The notes beneath the pieces were generated by a model, which did no database searches, was not told the DNA's origin, and saw only the letters and a program-made list of their open reading frames with translations. 64,000 bases of DNA, taken from positions 4,878,544 through 4,942,543 of the forward strand of contig OZ026605.1 in assembly GCA_964020085.1 (NCBI GenBank), given 5' to 3'. This stretch comes from Micromussa lordhowensis. Taxonomy: Eukaryota > Cnidaria > Anthozoa > Scleractinia > Lobophylliidae. Both the position numbers and the translations under genes were made by a program. Below, one piece after another: positions 11,750 to 22,199 of the stretch; position 1 is the first letter of the stretch, and each line of letters begins with the position of its first letter.

Positions 11750-13430
11750 AGGAAAGAATCATATCTTTATTTTTTTGCATACATCACTTGCAAAAAATAT
11801 CGGACGATTTTAATTTCGGACAAAACAATTGTCCCAAAATGAAACCGTACGAAAATTTAAGCCTCCGGAATGTTTGCAGTACACTAGTATAAAGCCTTTA
11901 AGTAACCAAAGCTCCTATTTTCCAGCTTTAATTTATGGAGCGGATTTTCCACACAACTGAGTAGTCGCCCCTTCCTAGCTGTGTTTCTCCGCACGCGCGT
12001 CGATCCATTCACACAGACTCAGTGACCAACCTTCTATCACCTCCAAAACACATAAATACAGCAACTAGGTACAAGTCTATGTCCGCTTACTGTCTACATG
12101 GACCCTGGGATTGCGCTTCAGAGAGGTGGTACGGGAATGTGATAAAACAAAATCATGCGACAGCGGCTCTAAGCCAGTTACCTTTCAAAAGATTGTCAAA
12201 ACTTTATGATTTTTCTAATATTATTGTATCTATAGTTTTCCCTCTTTTCATCCGTTTTAATTTTGTTATTAACGCTTAAAGGAACGACGAGTACTTTTTC
12301 TCTTCAACTATTACTTTGAGTTATTGATACTATTATTCTTTAGCAGTTGAAGTATCTAGTATTTGTTTTACCATTTATGTCTTGTAACAGAGCTAGTTTC
12401 TTCAATTAATGAAATGTTATTATTCCTTAGGTTGAGAAGGCTGCAACCGTGGAGCCAACAAGGAATTGTTGCGTTTTAAATTTTAAAAAAACTTGTTCTT
12501 ATTTGTTGCTTTTATTTGAAGTAAGTAACGGACTAGTTAAGACGATACGATGGCTAGTAAATTTTGTAAATCTTGCGAAAGTACAATTAACCACCTAAGG
12601 TTCTGTGTATAGCAGTTTGACATGAACTGTACGTACATGATGAATTTTATTAAAATATTTAGTAAAAGAGTACAACTACAAAGCCTTTTCTGATGCCTCT
12701 GATGCCACAGACGTCATAGACTATGAATGGTTTCTTTATTTTCCCAGCGTGTGACAACCTTCTTCTTTCTTCTTTAATTTGCACAATATTAACCATTCCA
12801 ATCGCGCGGAGTATTTCAAGATCAAATTAACACCGACTGCTTGTAGTCTGCAGAGATCGAGGTTACAAAAAGTGAACACTGTCCCACAAAAAAAAAAAAA
12901 CATTAATATCGCTGAAAGTGCATAAAGTAATTAACATATTTTATTCATAAGACTATCGCTGCATGTTGGATCTAAGGTATATCTTGCAATTCAACGCGGC
13001 GATATTAAAATATATGGAGATCTTGCAAGTCTGCCACAGAGGTTCATCACCTTTTCTAGGCATTGGTGTTTTTCTTTCTAGTTGAGGAGAGCTTATTGTC
13101 AGAAAAAAAGTGTCTTTCAAAATTGTTCCATGATGCTAAAGAGTTACCCAATCCTAGTGCATGCCGTCCTAATGTGGTCAGGATTTACCGAATCAATGGC
13201 CACTATCAACGAAAAAGAAGGAAAGAAAAAATGGCATAACAACAAATTTTTGAAATGTATCAAAAAATCCAAAATTTGGGTGGGCCTGCATGTCAAAACA
13301 TGGTTGCTACGGTAACGACAATGACTATCGAGGAACCGGTGTGACATCGGAATGTTGTCGACGAATGAACGTACTGCAACTTAAAGTTTCTGAAAGTTCT
13401 AGAATCCCTGAATTTAAAATATCACGATAT
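11750..13430. other. No gene seen; 3' flank of the acyltransferase gene
   Basis: Several 60-90 codon frames occur but none has a recognisable domain. On the minus strand this is the downstream flank of the acyltransferase gene. A minus-strand AATAAA lies near 12933, too far away to assign with confidence. Confidence 0.35.
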
Positions 13431-13438
13431 GACGATAT

Positions 13439-14974
13439 CTAGTCCTTGAATTCATTGATGCCCTTTAGAATAGTTTCTTTGACCAAATTAGCAAACCTCT
13501 GGGCTGTGGCATCACTTACAATGTTACTGTAATAAATGACACTCCAAAACAATTTGCCATTGAAAGTTGCTATGTTATTGTTAAATACGGATCCTCGTTG
13601 GTGCACTGCAGTACAGCCGAATCCGGCACGGAGGATGACGTCATCATCAGGTGATCCATCTAGAAACTTGGCGTGACCAAGGTTGCTGAAGACTAGCAGC
13701 TGCTCATTGCGTGCCCCGGATCGATCATCCTTGGGCGCTCCACCTATCATTCGAGTCATCACTAGCAAAAGGGCCTTCAATTTCGTCCACATTTGAAAGT
13801 GTTCATTCTTGCTTAACCTTGCGTGAAGGTCACTCGAAGCTTGTCTAGCCATACTCCAGAACTTGTTAGCATCGGGCGATGACACAATCAGGTTTTTACA
13901 TTGCAGTAATGAAAAGTATGCTCCGGCATAGTTATCAGGTACTTTGGACTTCAGGAAGGGTCTGATGTTGACTGTGACATTGGATTCTACTTCGTACTCC
14001 TCCGCCTCGAGCATAGTAACCATGGCAACACCAGCTGCTGTCTGGATAGCCCCCTGAACATTGGCTTTCTGCTCTTTACACATCTTCAGCAAACTTGATG
14101 TCTCCACCTTTGTAAACTCTACGGGAATTATCTTTGTTCTTGGTTGAATGTGCGGATTTCGTTGGATTTCCACACCATGTTTCCTGGTAAAGACATTGCC
14201 TCCATACATTTTGCTCATCATAAATCCAGAGAATCCAGGTATCAAACACAGCATTTCCAACACAAGTTGCAGCACATTGCGGTACCATTTACCTTGGATC
14301 ACTTCATCCATGTATAGATCCAGTGGCGGCAGCATACTCATTGATGTCACTTTTGGTTCCTCGTTGTTGAGTAATTTGCCCACAAATTTCATGAACTCTG
14401 AAAACATTCTAGCATAAGATGATCCATCTGCTACAATGTGATGACAGGCAAATACACAGATGCACTCATGAGGGTATGATGTTATTTCTGGCATGTCTTC
14501 TTCTGTAACTGGCTCATACCTAGCATTGGGCAGGAACGTTACCCTCCAAAGCGGACCACTATCTCCATCAAATTTCTCCAACGAGCTGTCCTCCATCACA
14601 GTCTTCCAGTCGTTGGTATCAAGTTCTCGCAGATCCACACGAGCATTAGCCATTTTCTGCAGCTGGTAATCTCCATTTTCGGCCTTCTTGGTGCACATGC
14701 GCAGCATGGGGTGTCTGTTCATGAGCAGCTCCATTGCCTTTCTCACCACTGGACCTGTAATTGGCTTCTTGGATCTCAGAACTTGAGTGCTGGCGAGAAT
14801 GAGGTATCCATCTGTGTCATGGCCGTGTCTCAACCAGTTCTCCATAACACCAAGGGGACGTCCGTTATCGTGCAAATACTGTGTGTGGAAAACTGATTTC
14901 TTGGCACGGAAGTGTCTCCACAATATTGTCAACAGTACTACTACAACTCCGCAACCTATAGCATAGGCCATCAT
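13439..14974 (-). CDS. Membrane-anchored condensation/BAHD-fold acyltransferase
   Basis: A single uninterrupted coding exon of about 511 codons. Near the N-terminus is a hydrophobic segment (AYAIGCGVVVVLLTILW), then a basic stretch, which suggests a membrane anchor. The acyltransferase signature HHIVADG lies about 180 residues in and matches HHxxxDG of the CoA-dependent acyltransferase superfamily (alcohol acetyltransferases, PapA-type and NRPS condensation domains). The C-terminal half has NVTVNIRPFL and FNGKLFWSVIYYS, typical of the second subdomain. The likely substrate is an acyl-CoA plus an alcohol or amine, but it cannot be named. The ATG at 14974 is chosen because TTTGTCGTTTCAG just upstream looks like a splice acceptor for a 5'-UTR intron. 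The same frame is also open to an ATG at 15040, which would add 22 residues. A broken paralogue lies at 21920-22196. Confidence 0.8.
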   Translation of the reverse strand: MMAYAIGCGVVVVLLTILWRHFRAKKSVFHTQYLHDNGRPLGVMENWLRHGHDTDGYLILASTQVLRSKKPITGPVVRKAMELLMNRHPMLRMCTKKAENGDYQLQKMANARVDLRELDTNDWKTVMEDSSLEKFDGDSGPLWRVTFLPNARYEPVTEEDMPEITSYPHECICVFACHHIVADGSSYARMFSEFMKFVGKLLNNEEPKVTSMSMLPPLDLYMDEVIQGKWYRNVLQLVLEMLCLIPGFSGFMMSKMYGGNVFTRKHGVEIQRNPHIQPRTKIIPVEFTKVETSSLLKMCKEQKANVQGAIQTAAGVAMVTMLEAEEYEVESNVTVNIRPFLKSKVPDNYAGAYFSLLQCKNLIVSSPDANKFWSMARQASSDLHARLSKNEHFQMWTKLKALLLVMTRMIGGAPKDDRSGARNEQLLVFSNLGHAKFLDGSPDDDVILRAGFGCTAVHQRGSVFNNNIATFNGKLFWSVIYYSNIVSDATAQRFANLVKETILKGINEFKD

Positions 14975-15233
14975 ATTGTCGCGGGTTACTGAAACGACAA
15001 AGTAACAATAGAAATGATCACGTGTCTTGCTCAAAGTCATTTCACCATCTGGACTATGTTGAGCTTCATGAACGAGAACCCACCAAGACTCTAAGTGGCC
15101 TTAAGTTGTTTACGTCCAGTTCCACCAAATTCATATTTTATGTTTATAGTAAGTAAAATAAAGGACACAACACACATCTGGCTGGTACGGGTTAATAAGC
15201 GTGACTGACGACTTCCATTGCCTCACACTTCTT

Positions 15234-15820
15234 ATAGAGTGTGTGCGGGTGACGTCATCAAATTCTCAAATCCAAAACTAAAGAGCCACTAAATGTTTTA
15301 TCCTCATCAGGCTTAAGAGGTTCCAAATTTAGCTCTGTTTACAACTTTCCAGCTCAATAGCATCCTTCGTTTGGAAACCATAACATTTTGAATTTCGAAG
15401 TTATGGCGGTGCGTGACATAATGCGAAGCTCGCTTTCGTCGAAAAATATACACTTATCTCGTGATTTTCGTCCATTTTAGGAGTTTAAGTATCAGGAAAA
15501 GTGTTTTTGTAAATATTTTTTGGTTCGGTTTAGATAATCAGTTGACTAGAGAGCCAAAGTAAGTTCCAGATGTTTACACTATTTACTGGCCGCCATGTTG
15601 GAGGAGTAAAGAGGTCCTCCAACATGGCGGCTTCATACTACGCTCTGTAATTTTGTGCGGAACATTTCGACGAAAATCTCAGCTTTGGGACAACGCACAC
15701 AGCTTAAACTTGGAGAACTGTCTTCTTTATTTATCGTCTACAATATCACAATTTTTTGACTTTGTCCGTTGCATAGTTTTTATTTTATTTTTTATTGCGT
15801 GACAGCCGCACACACTCTAT
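15234..15820. mobile_element. MITE with ATAGAGTGTGTGCGG termini and internal hairpin
   Basis: The left end ATAGAGTGTGTGCGG at 15234 is matched by its exact complement ending at 15820. The centre holds a perfect 17-bp inverted repeat (15589-15605 and 15615-15631), GCCGCCATGTTGGAGGA, around a 9-bp loop. No clear target duplication was found. The element lies upstream of the acyltransferase gene. Confidence 0.65.
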
Positions 15821-17290
15821 TGCGCTACGATCTGTACAACAAAAACGCGCCCACGTGAAGAAGGTGGAATTGAAAGGCTATAAGCGAGACCGTAGCTACG
15901 AGCTCTTATCTGGGTCTGTCACATATATCGAGTCCTAAGGTCTGTAACGCCCAAAGGAGAAAAAAGGATATACAGTGAACACCAACCGATAAAACCATAT
16001 CAAAATTATCATCTAAACTTCTTCTTCTTAGGTCCAATGCAAAATGAAGCATCAAGTTGCTTCGTTGGTCAACATAGGACGCCTGGGAACTAATAGAGGG
16101 TCACGAAATCTCATATTAGCCCGTCACGCTTCAGAGTTAGCAGATCATTTCAGTTTCGTGACCTATTTTTGAACAGAAAAGACAACGTTTATGTTTAACA
16201 TGTTAAAAAATCGAATCATTAAAAAGGGCCGAGTGTGCGTTCTCATCTTTTTGTTCGTCGTCTTCGTTTACAAGAAAATTGAATTTCTGTTACGATCTAA
16301 GCAGCTAGGCTTAAACAAAAAGTGTCTGTTTGTGAAACTTGTTTTATACTCTGCTCATTAACCTCTATACTGTCGGCCATTAACTTACTTCGCTGTCTGA
16401 GCAGACAAGAGTTGCCATCGACTCTGATCGACTCTGTAAACACGATTAAGCGGGTTTGACCGAGTAGCAGTGTAATACAGCATTGTATTTTCCTGTATGA
16501 CCGAACTGACTCTTATAAAAACTATGTATCGTAGTTTTAATACTCAGTCGAACTCTGCTTTACCGACGCCTCGTTACTTTACACGTACATGATGCGGATT
16601 TCAGTGATACGTGCTCCTGAGACGTCTGAACTTTACCCGCGGGACGGTGACATCCACTTTTGAACTTTAAGCCGGAGCGGACACTAACATGAGCGGACTC
16701 ATTTTAAGAGATAATTTGGTTTTATCAACTGAGTTGATAATGTGAATTGGCCACCGTAAAGAAATTCGAAAGCTAACGACGTTTCAAGCGTTAGCACTTC
16801 GGAGCGAATGGATTCGCTCCGACGAAGGGCTAACGCTCGCTAATACTCCCAATCGACTTCTTTAGAAACCTATACCCCTTTAGTTTGATCACGATTTTAA
16901 ATGACCTTGATCGAGTCGGTAAAAACTTAGTTGAGCAAAGCAAACATACCTTCGTATTTTGAGTCCTGATCCGTGTTTAACGTTGCGCTTATAAACACCG
17001 ATCACTAATTCACAAACTTGAAGCGACTCACGGAACATGTATTGTGACTGGCACTGAGACACGTACAATATTAGCCTCCCTTTGGGGCAATGTCACACAA
17101 CTGCATGGTCACGCATCACGCATCGTTGGTTTGGGAGTCGTGAATAATTCTGGCAAAAAGTGTTTCTCATACTTACAAAAACAGAAAGCTACCAGGTTAT
17201 GGAGCAGACAAACATAAAAGTTCAAATTATACGTCGGTTAATAATAATTAAGCTTTAATTATTCATCTTTAAAAGAAACATAAAACGATG
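15821..17290. other. No gene; short retroelement-tail-like segment near 16730-16870
   Basis: No exon could be supported. On the minus strand about 16730-16860 reads GCTAACGCTTGAAACGTC followed by GTTGATAAAACC. This resembles the 3' tails (GAAGGGCTAACG...GAAACGTC) common behind Penelope-like or other retroelement ORFs in invertebrates. A local inverted repeat, GGAGCGAATGGATTCGCTCC, sits at about 16812-16831. The assignment of the tail is inference. Confidence 0.35.
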
Positions 17291-18464
17291 GATATAAAGA
17301 AGCCTAGCTAAGCCGTGTATTACACTGTGATAAAACACGACAGGCATTTGATCATGAGAACACGAGGGAAATGTAGAAAACACGAGGGTGCGTGTACCTT
17401 TCGTCCATTTCATTTTCATAAAGAATCAAAAATCAAAAATCAAAAATGTAAACCACGATTTTCAATTATTGAATTAAATAAAAATCAAAATCAAAAATAG
17501 CTGTTCATTTTTCGTGTCTTTTGTGCAAAACGAAAATTAAAAAAACCTATCCATTTCGTTGATTTTAATTTTCCAACTAATGATTCTAAAGCAAAATAAG
17601 AAATCGACACGCTTTTCCCAACAGCTTTGAATTCCAAAAAAGAGAATCTTCTTCTTATATCATTAGTTCTAACTACATAAATCTACAGAACACAGTACCG
17701 TGACCGAAATATCAAAAATCGAAATCGTACGTTTGATTTGCATTTACGATGAAAATCAAAAATCGAAAATCTTACAAAAACAACAAGCAGGGGAGGGGAG
17801 TGTAGATTCGCGCGCGGGAGGCGCGGTTACCACGAACCAAGATGTCGGCCACAGGAAGTTGGTTAAGGGGTGTCTTTGGGCGAGTTTATGCTTAACTTAA
17901 CCCAGCTTTGCTACTCAGTAGATATCACCTAAGCCTGGCCAACTATGTGGCCCCAACGTCTATGTCGTTTATGACGATCGGTGAAGTAAATGTACTGCAC
18001 TGGATAAAACGGTTCGTATGCTTAATTGTTGTTCTACACTTCCGCTTTGATTCCGTGGAATGTTTATAGAAATGACTTTATCGTTATTGCCCTGGAGATT
18101 TAAATGATATGTGCCTGCCAAAATCCGTGAAGTATTCTCTCAACATTAATTTACTCATTGGGAAATCTTTTAGTGTAACAAAATCCTGTAATTTTGACTG
18201 ATAACTGGCTGGATAACTATGAATAATTCCTGCATGTACTTCCTTCTAATTCTGAAAAAATATATATGGGAACCAGGAGAGGTTAGTAAGGGTATATTGA
18301 ATTCTAACAGCACTAGTTCTTAAATACCTTTTGGCGTTTGAGTTATATTTGACAAAATTGAAACAGCAGATGCATCTTAGTATGTCCATCCCACTTAAAT
18401 AACATAAATTTACACAAAAAAGTCTAGCAAAAGATGTATTTTATTCAAAACAGTAACGACTTCT

Positions 18465-18719
18465 GTGCACTACAGTCAAAGACGATGGAGTCCAGACACT
18501 GTTATAAAACACGCTATGGATGAAGTTAATGCAGACAATGCATATCTATTAATATCAACATTCACTGTAACAAGACATACAGTCAAGAGGATTGCTCATC
18601 TCTGTGAAGAAAACATGACCTTACAGTTGTGCAATTTTTATGGAGACTTAAAACATGCCATATGTCCTTGTTTTGGCAAGAAGATGCACCAAATACTTGC
18701 AGGATGCCTGAGTGGATGA
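18465..18719 (+). CDS. Arm-encoded ORF, left copy (unknown family)
   Basis: An 84-codon frame (QRRWSPDTVIK ... MHQILAGCLSG) is present in both arms; the mirror copy is at 20097-20351. The two translations differ at only six or so residues. No start ATG opens the frame, so it would have to be a spliced exon or a remnant. It has Cys/His positions (HLCEENMTLQLC, CPCFGKKMH) but no recognised domain. Conservation between arms reflects the recent duplication and is not proof of coding function. Confidence 0.3.
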   Translation: MHYSQRRWSPDTVIKHAMDEVNADNAYLLISTFTVTRHTVKRIAHLCEENMTLQLCNFYGDLKHAICPCFGKKMHQILAGCLSG

Positions 18720-18886
18720 TGAAAACAGAAACGTAGACTGACACAACATGTGAAAACCAGAAAAGAAATGTATCTTAATTATATATCAATGTGAATACAT
18801 TTTAACAATACTGGTATTTAATATGTCTGCAAAAGCAAATAGCATTTCTGAGTTACCATATGGGATGCCCTGTATCTGTCATTTTT

Positions 18887-19420
18887 TCATGAGAGATTTT
18901 CGTCATTTTCCTCCTCATCCTCTCCAGATGGGTCTGCCATGAGCTTTTTAAACCCGTTCAAAAAGAAAGTGATCGATTCCTTTAAACTGAAAAGTTTGAG
19001 CATAACCCCTTGGCTCTCTTCAATTTGGGCACCTCTTATCCAGTCCCCCTTCCCCACTGTACCACTCATTGATACATGTACTGCAGCCAAGTAGGACATT
19101 ACAACACCTTGTTGCAATGACAGGTGCATTCATAGGAGCTTTAAGGCATATTTTACATTTAAATGCATCAGAAACCAACTTAATTACACTGGGAGGTAGA
19201 GACAAAAACTTGTTAACTACAATCAGTTCCTGTAGCATGTTTTACATTCTCCTAAAGTGGAACTGTTATTTTGTACTTCTTCCTTTATCCCTTGTAACTC
19301 TTCTCTAACACATTTCTCAGATTTTTTCTATTTGGGGGCCCACTTCTCTTCTTCAGAATCTTCTCCAATAGAGCTTTGTTCACTTTCATGACTTCTTTTT
19401 GATGATGAGGCTTTTCTTGA
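18887..19420 (-). pseudogene. Decayed RING-like zinc-finger protein gene
   Basis: Three minus-strand frames join into one recognisable protein. First comes an acidic/serine-rich part (SKRSHESEQSSIGEDSEEE, about 19330-19420), then a helical stretch, then a Cys-rich finger: CKIC, RCC, GCSTC and WYSGEGG, then KRCPN (19020-19238). Where the last finger cysteine of the CPxC pair is expected there is a TGA. A frameshift follows near 18965 before a tail ending in DEEENDENLS. An earlier frameshift lies near 19240 and a TAG near 19340. The finger resembles RING/U-box-like domains of repeat-associated proteins; its function is unknown. At least two frameshifts and two stops make it nonfunctional as read. 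Confidence 0.6.
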
Positions 19421-19704
19421 CTTGGGTATGGTCTGATTCTTTTATGGCATAAATTCGCCTATTGGCACATTTCCAAAATTTTGATCCTGTTTTACAAAGT
19501 AAGAGGTACACACAAGTTAGTACACACGAGTTAGTTGTTTAGGTGACAGTTATGTAAATCATTCCCCATATGTTAAAGTTTGAATATTTTAAATCACCAC
19601 TGATATCAAACCTGCCATTATCGTACCTACTTTGTAAAATTAATCATAAACATTGTTCTGAAGTAATCTACTAAAACATCATTTCTTTTCTCTTTTTTTC
19701 TAGG

Positions 19705-20014
19705 AAAAGGCGCACCAAATAATTTGCAGGCCCAAAATGACAAAACAAAACCAATTAATGAGAGACTACTCCCAACAAGAGATGACGCTGTAAAATTATA
19801 TGAAGAAAGAGGAGGGCAGCTAACTTTCTGGCCAGAGTTTGGCATTGACCCTTTAAGTGACTCAGAGATAATGGCCTCAAGACACTTGAGTGAATTCAAT
19901 GCCAATTTTCCAAACCTAAATAACCTTTTTTATGAGGTAGTAAACAATGACTTTACCAACTTCAGAAATGCTATTTGCTTTTTCAGAGACCTAAAATATC
20001 AGCATTCTTCTTAA
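19705..20014 (+). CDS. Partial exon of unknown protein in palindrome spacer
   Basis: After a good acceptor (CTTTTCTCTTTTTTTCTAG) the frame GKGAPNNLQAQNDKTKP... stays open for about 100 codons and stops at 20014, just where the right arm begins. It includes KLYEERGGQLTFWPEFG and DPLSDSEIMASRHLSEFN. No family is recognised. An upstream exon was not found. The neighbouring decayed RING-like gene and the inverted arms suggest it belongs to a mobile element, either as cargo or as a piece of the element's own gene. Confidence 0.35.
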
Positions 20015-20096
20015 AATGTATTCACATTAATATATACTTAAGATACATTTCCTTTCTGGTTTTCACATGTTGTGTCAGTCTGAGTTTCTGTTTTCA

Positions 20097-20351
20097 TCAT
20101 CCACTCAGGCATCCTGCAAGTATTTGGTGCATCTTCTTGCCAAAACAATGATATATGGCATGTTTTAAGTCTCCATAAAAAATGCACAACTGTAAGGTCA
20201 GGTTTTTTTCACAGAGATGAGCAATCCTCTTGACTGTATGTCTTGTTACAATGAATGTTGATATTAATAGATATGCATTGTCTGCATTAACTTCATCCAT
20301 AGCGTGTTTTATAACAGTGTCTGGACTCCATCGTCTTTGACTGTAGTGCAC
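20097..20351 (-). CDS. Arm-encoded ORF, right copy (unknown family)
   Basis: Mirror copy of the frame at 18465-18719, with substitutions such as FIV for FTV and EKN for EEN. See that entry for what can be seen. It lies inside the right arm of the palindromic element. Confidence 0.3.
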   Translation of the reverse strand: MHYSQRRWSPDTVIKHAMDEVNADNAYLLISTFIVTRHTVKRIAHLCEKNLTLQLCIFYGDLKHAIYHCFGKKMHQILAGCLSG

Positions 20352-21919
20352 AGAAGTCGTTACTGTTTTGAATAAAATACATCTTTTGCTAGACTTTTTT
20401 GTGTAAATTTATGTTATTTAAGTGGGATGGACATACTAAGATGCATCTGCTGTTTCAATTTTGTCAAATATAACTCAAACGCCAAAAGGTATTTAAGAAC
20501 TAGTGCTGTTAGAATTCAATATACCCTTACTAACCTCTCCTGGTTCCCATATATATTTTTTCAGAATTAGAAGGAAGTACATGCAGGAATTATTCATAGT
20601 TATCCAGCCAGTTATCAGTCAAAATTACAGGATTTTGTTACACTAAAAGATTTCCCAATGAGTAAATTAATGTTGAGAGAATACTTCACGGATTTTGGCA
20701 GGCACATATCATTTAAATCTCCAGGGCAATAACGATAAAGTCATTTCTATAAACATTCCACGGAATCAAAGCGGAAGTGTAGAACAACAATTAAGCATAC
20801 GAACCGTTTTATCCAGTGCAGTACATTTACTTCACCGATCGTCATAAACGACATAGACGTTGGGGCCACATAGTTGGCCAGGCTTAGGTGATATCTACTG
20901 AGTAGCAAAGCTGGGTTAAGTTAAGCATAAACTCGCCCAAAGACACCCCTTAACCAACTTCCTGTGGCCGACATCTTGGTTCGTGGTAACCGCGCCTCCC
21001 GCGCGCGAATCTACACTCCCCTCCCCTGCTTGTTGTTTTTGTAAGATTTTCGATTTTTGATTTTCATCGTAAATGCAAATCAAACGTACGATTTCGATTT
21101 TTGATATTTCGGTCACGGTACTGTGTTCTGTAGATTTATGTAGTTAGAACTAATGATATAAGAAGAAGATTCTCTTTTTTGGAATTCAAAGCTGTTGGGA
21201 AAAGCGTGTCGATTTCTTATTTTGCTTTAGAATCATTAGTTGGAAAATTAAAATCAACGAAATGGATAGGTTTTATTAATTTTCGTTTTGCACAAAAGAC
21301 ACGAAAAATGAACAGCTATTTTTGATTTTGATTTTTATTTAATTCAATAATTGAAAATCGTGGTTTACATTTTTGATTTTTGATTTTTGATTCTTTATGA
21401 AAATGAAATGGACGAAAGGTACACGCACCCGGGTGTTTTCTACATTTCTCGAGTGTTCACAAATGTCCGGAGTCGTTTTATCACAATGTAATACACGGAT
21501 TAGGCTTCTTTATTTGCTTCATGATTTAGAGGTAATGAAGCGAAAAACAATAACACACGCTTTTTCTATGTTTTATACTCTGATAAAACATGGGTTTTTT
21601 TATTGCTAATAAGTTAAGTAAACAAAAACAGATCATAAAAGGAGGAGTATTGCAGCTCTTACTAAACAGACAATAACATACCATACCATACATAACACAC
21701 TTTACTTATAAGATCTTACATTGCTTCATGTGGATTGGTAACTTCTTAATTAATTTAGCGGTTCACTTATATTTTTCTGTGTAATAAGCCCTTTACTATG
21801 AACCTGTGAGAAATAAGATCCTAAACGTCAGTGGGAGATAAATGTCAGGCTAGAGCTTATCGGTAAAAAAAATAGAAACACGGACTGATATGTTTGTAAT
21901 CACTGGACGAAGAACGTTT

Positions 21920-22196
21920 CTAGTCCTTGATGTCAGCTGATTGCCTTCAAAATAATTCCTTTAACCAAATCAGCGTATTTCTTGGCCATGAAATCATTTA
22001 CGATGCTGAAGTAAACGACAGTCCAAAACAGTTTGCCATTGAAAGTGACCATGTTATTGCCAAAGATATTGCCATGCTGATGTTCTGCCGACCAACCTGG
22101 CACGGAGTATGATGTCATCATCAGGAACTTTGCGCAGCCGAGATTGGTGAAGACTACCAGCTGCTCAGCTCGTTCACTAACAGACATGCCGGTCAT
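21920..22196 (-). pseudogene. C-terminal fragment of the acyltransferase paralogue
   Basis: The translation EQLVVFTNLGCAKFL ... FNGKLFWTVVYFS ... YADLVKGIILKAIS matches the last ~90 residues of the acyltransferase at 13439-14974 (EQLLVFSNLGHAKFL, FNGKLFWSVIYYS). A deletion after AKFL shifts the frame through the DDDVILRA equivalent. A second shift near the end disrupts the terminal KD-stop. The N-terminal three quarters are absent. It has the same orientation as the intact gene, so it is a relic of a tandem or segmental duplication now separated by the palindromic element. Confidence 0.8.
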
Positions 22197-22199
22197 TTA

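Larger units (their letters stand above)
17294..21513. mobile_element. 4.2-kb palindromic element: ~1.5-kb arms, 1.2-kb spacer
   Basis: The left arm, about 17294-18805, is repeated in inverted order at about 20011-21513. Identity is very high: a 66-codon frame at 17700-17900 is residue-for-residue the same as its mirror at 20916-21116. Differences gather in the outer ~120 bp and the inner ~300 bp. Arms contain runs of a (T)CAAAAATCA-type motif near 17425-17500 and 21310-21390. The spacer 18806-20010 carries a decayed RING-like gene (- strand) and a partial gene (+ strand) reading outward in opposite directions. No target duplication was found. It may be a long-TIR DNA transposon or an inverted segmental duplication. 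Confidence 0.8.

Noticed and set aside
19020..19034. TGA in the RING-like gene as selenocysteine
   Set aside because: The same gene has further stops and frameshifts, so simple decay explains it; no SECIS-like structure was identified.
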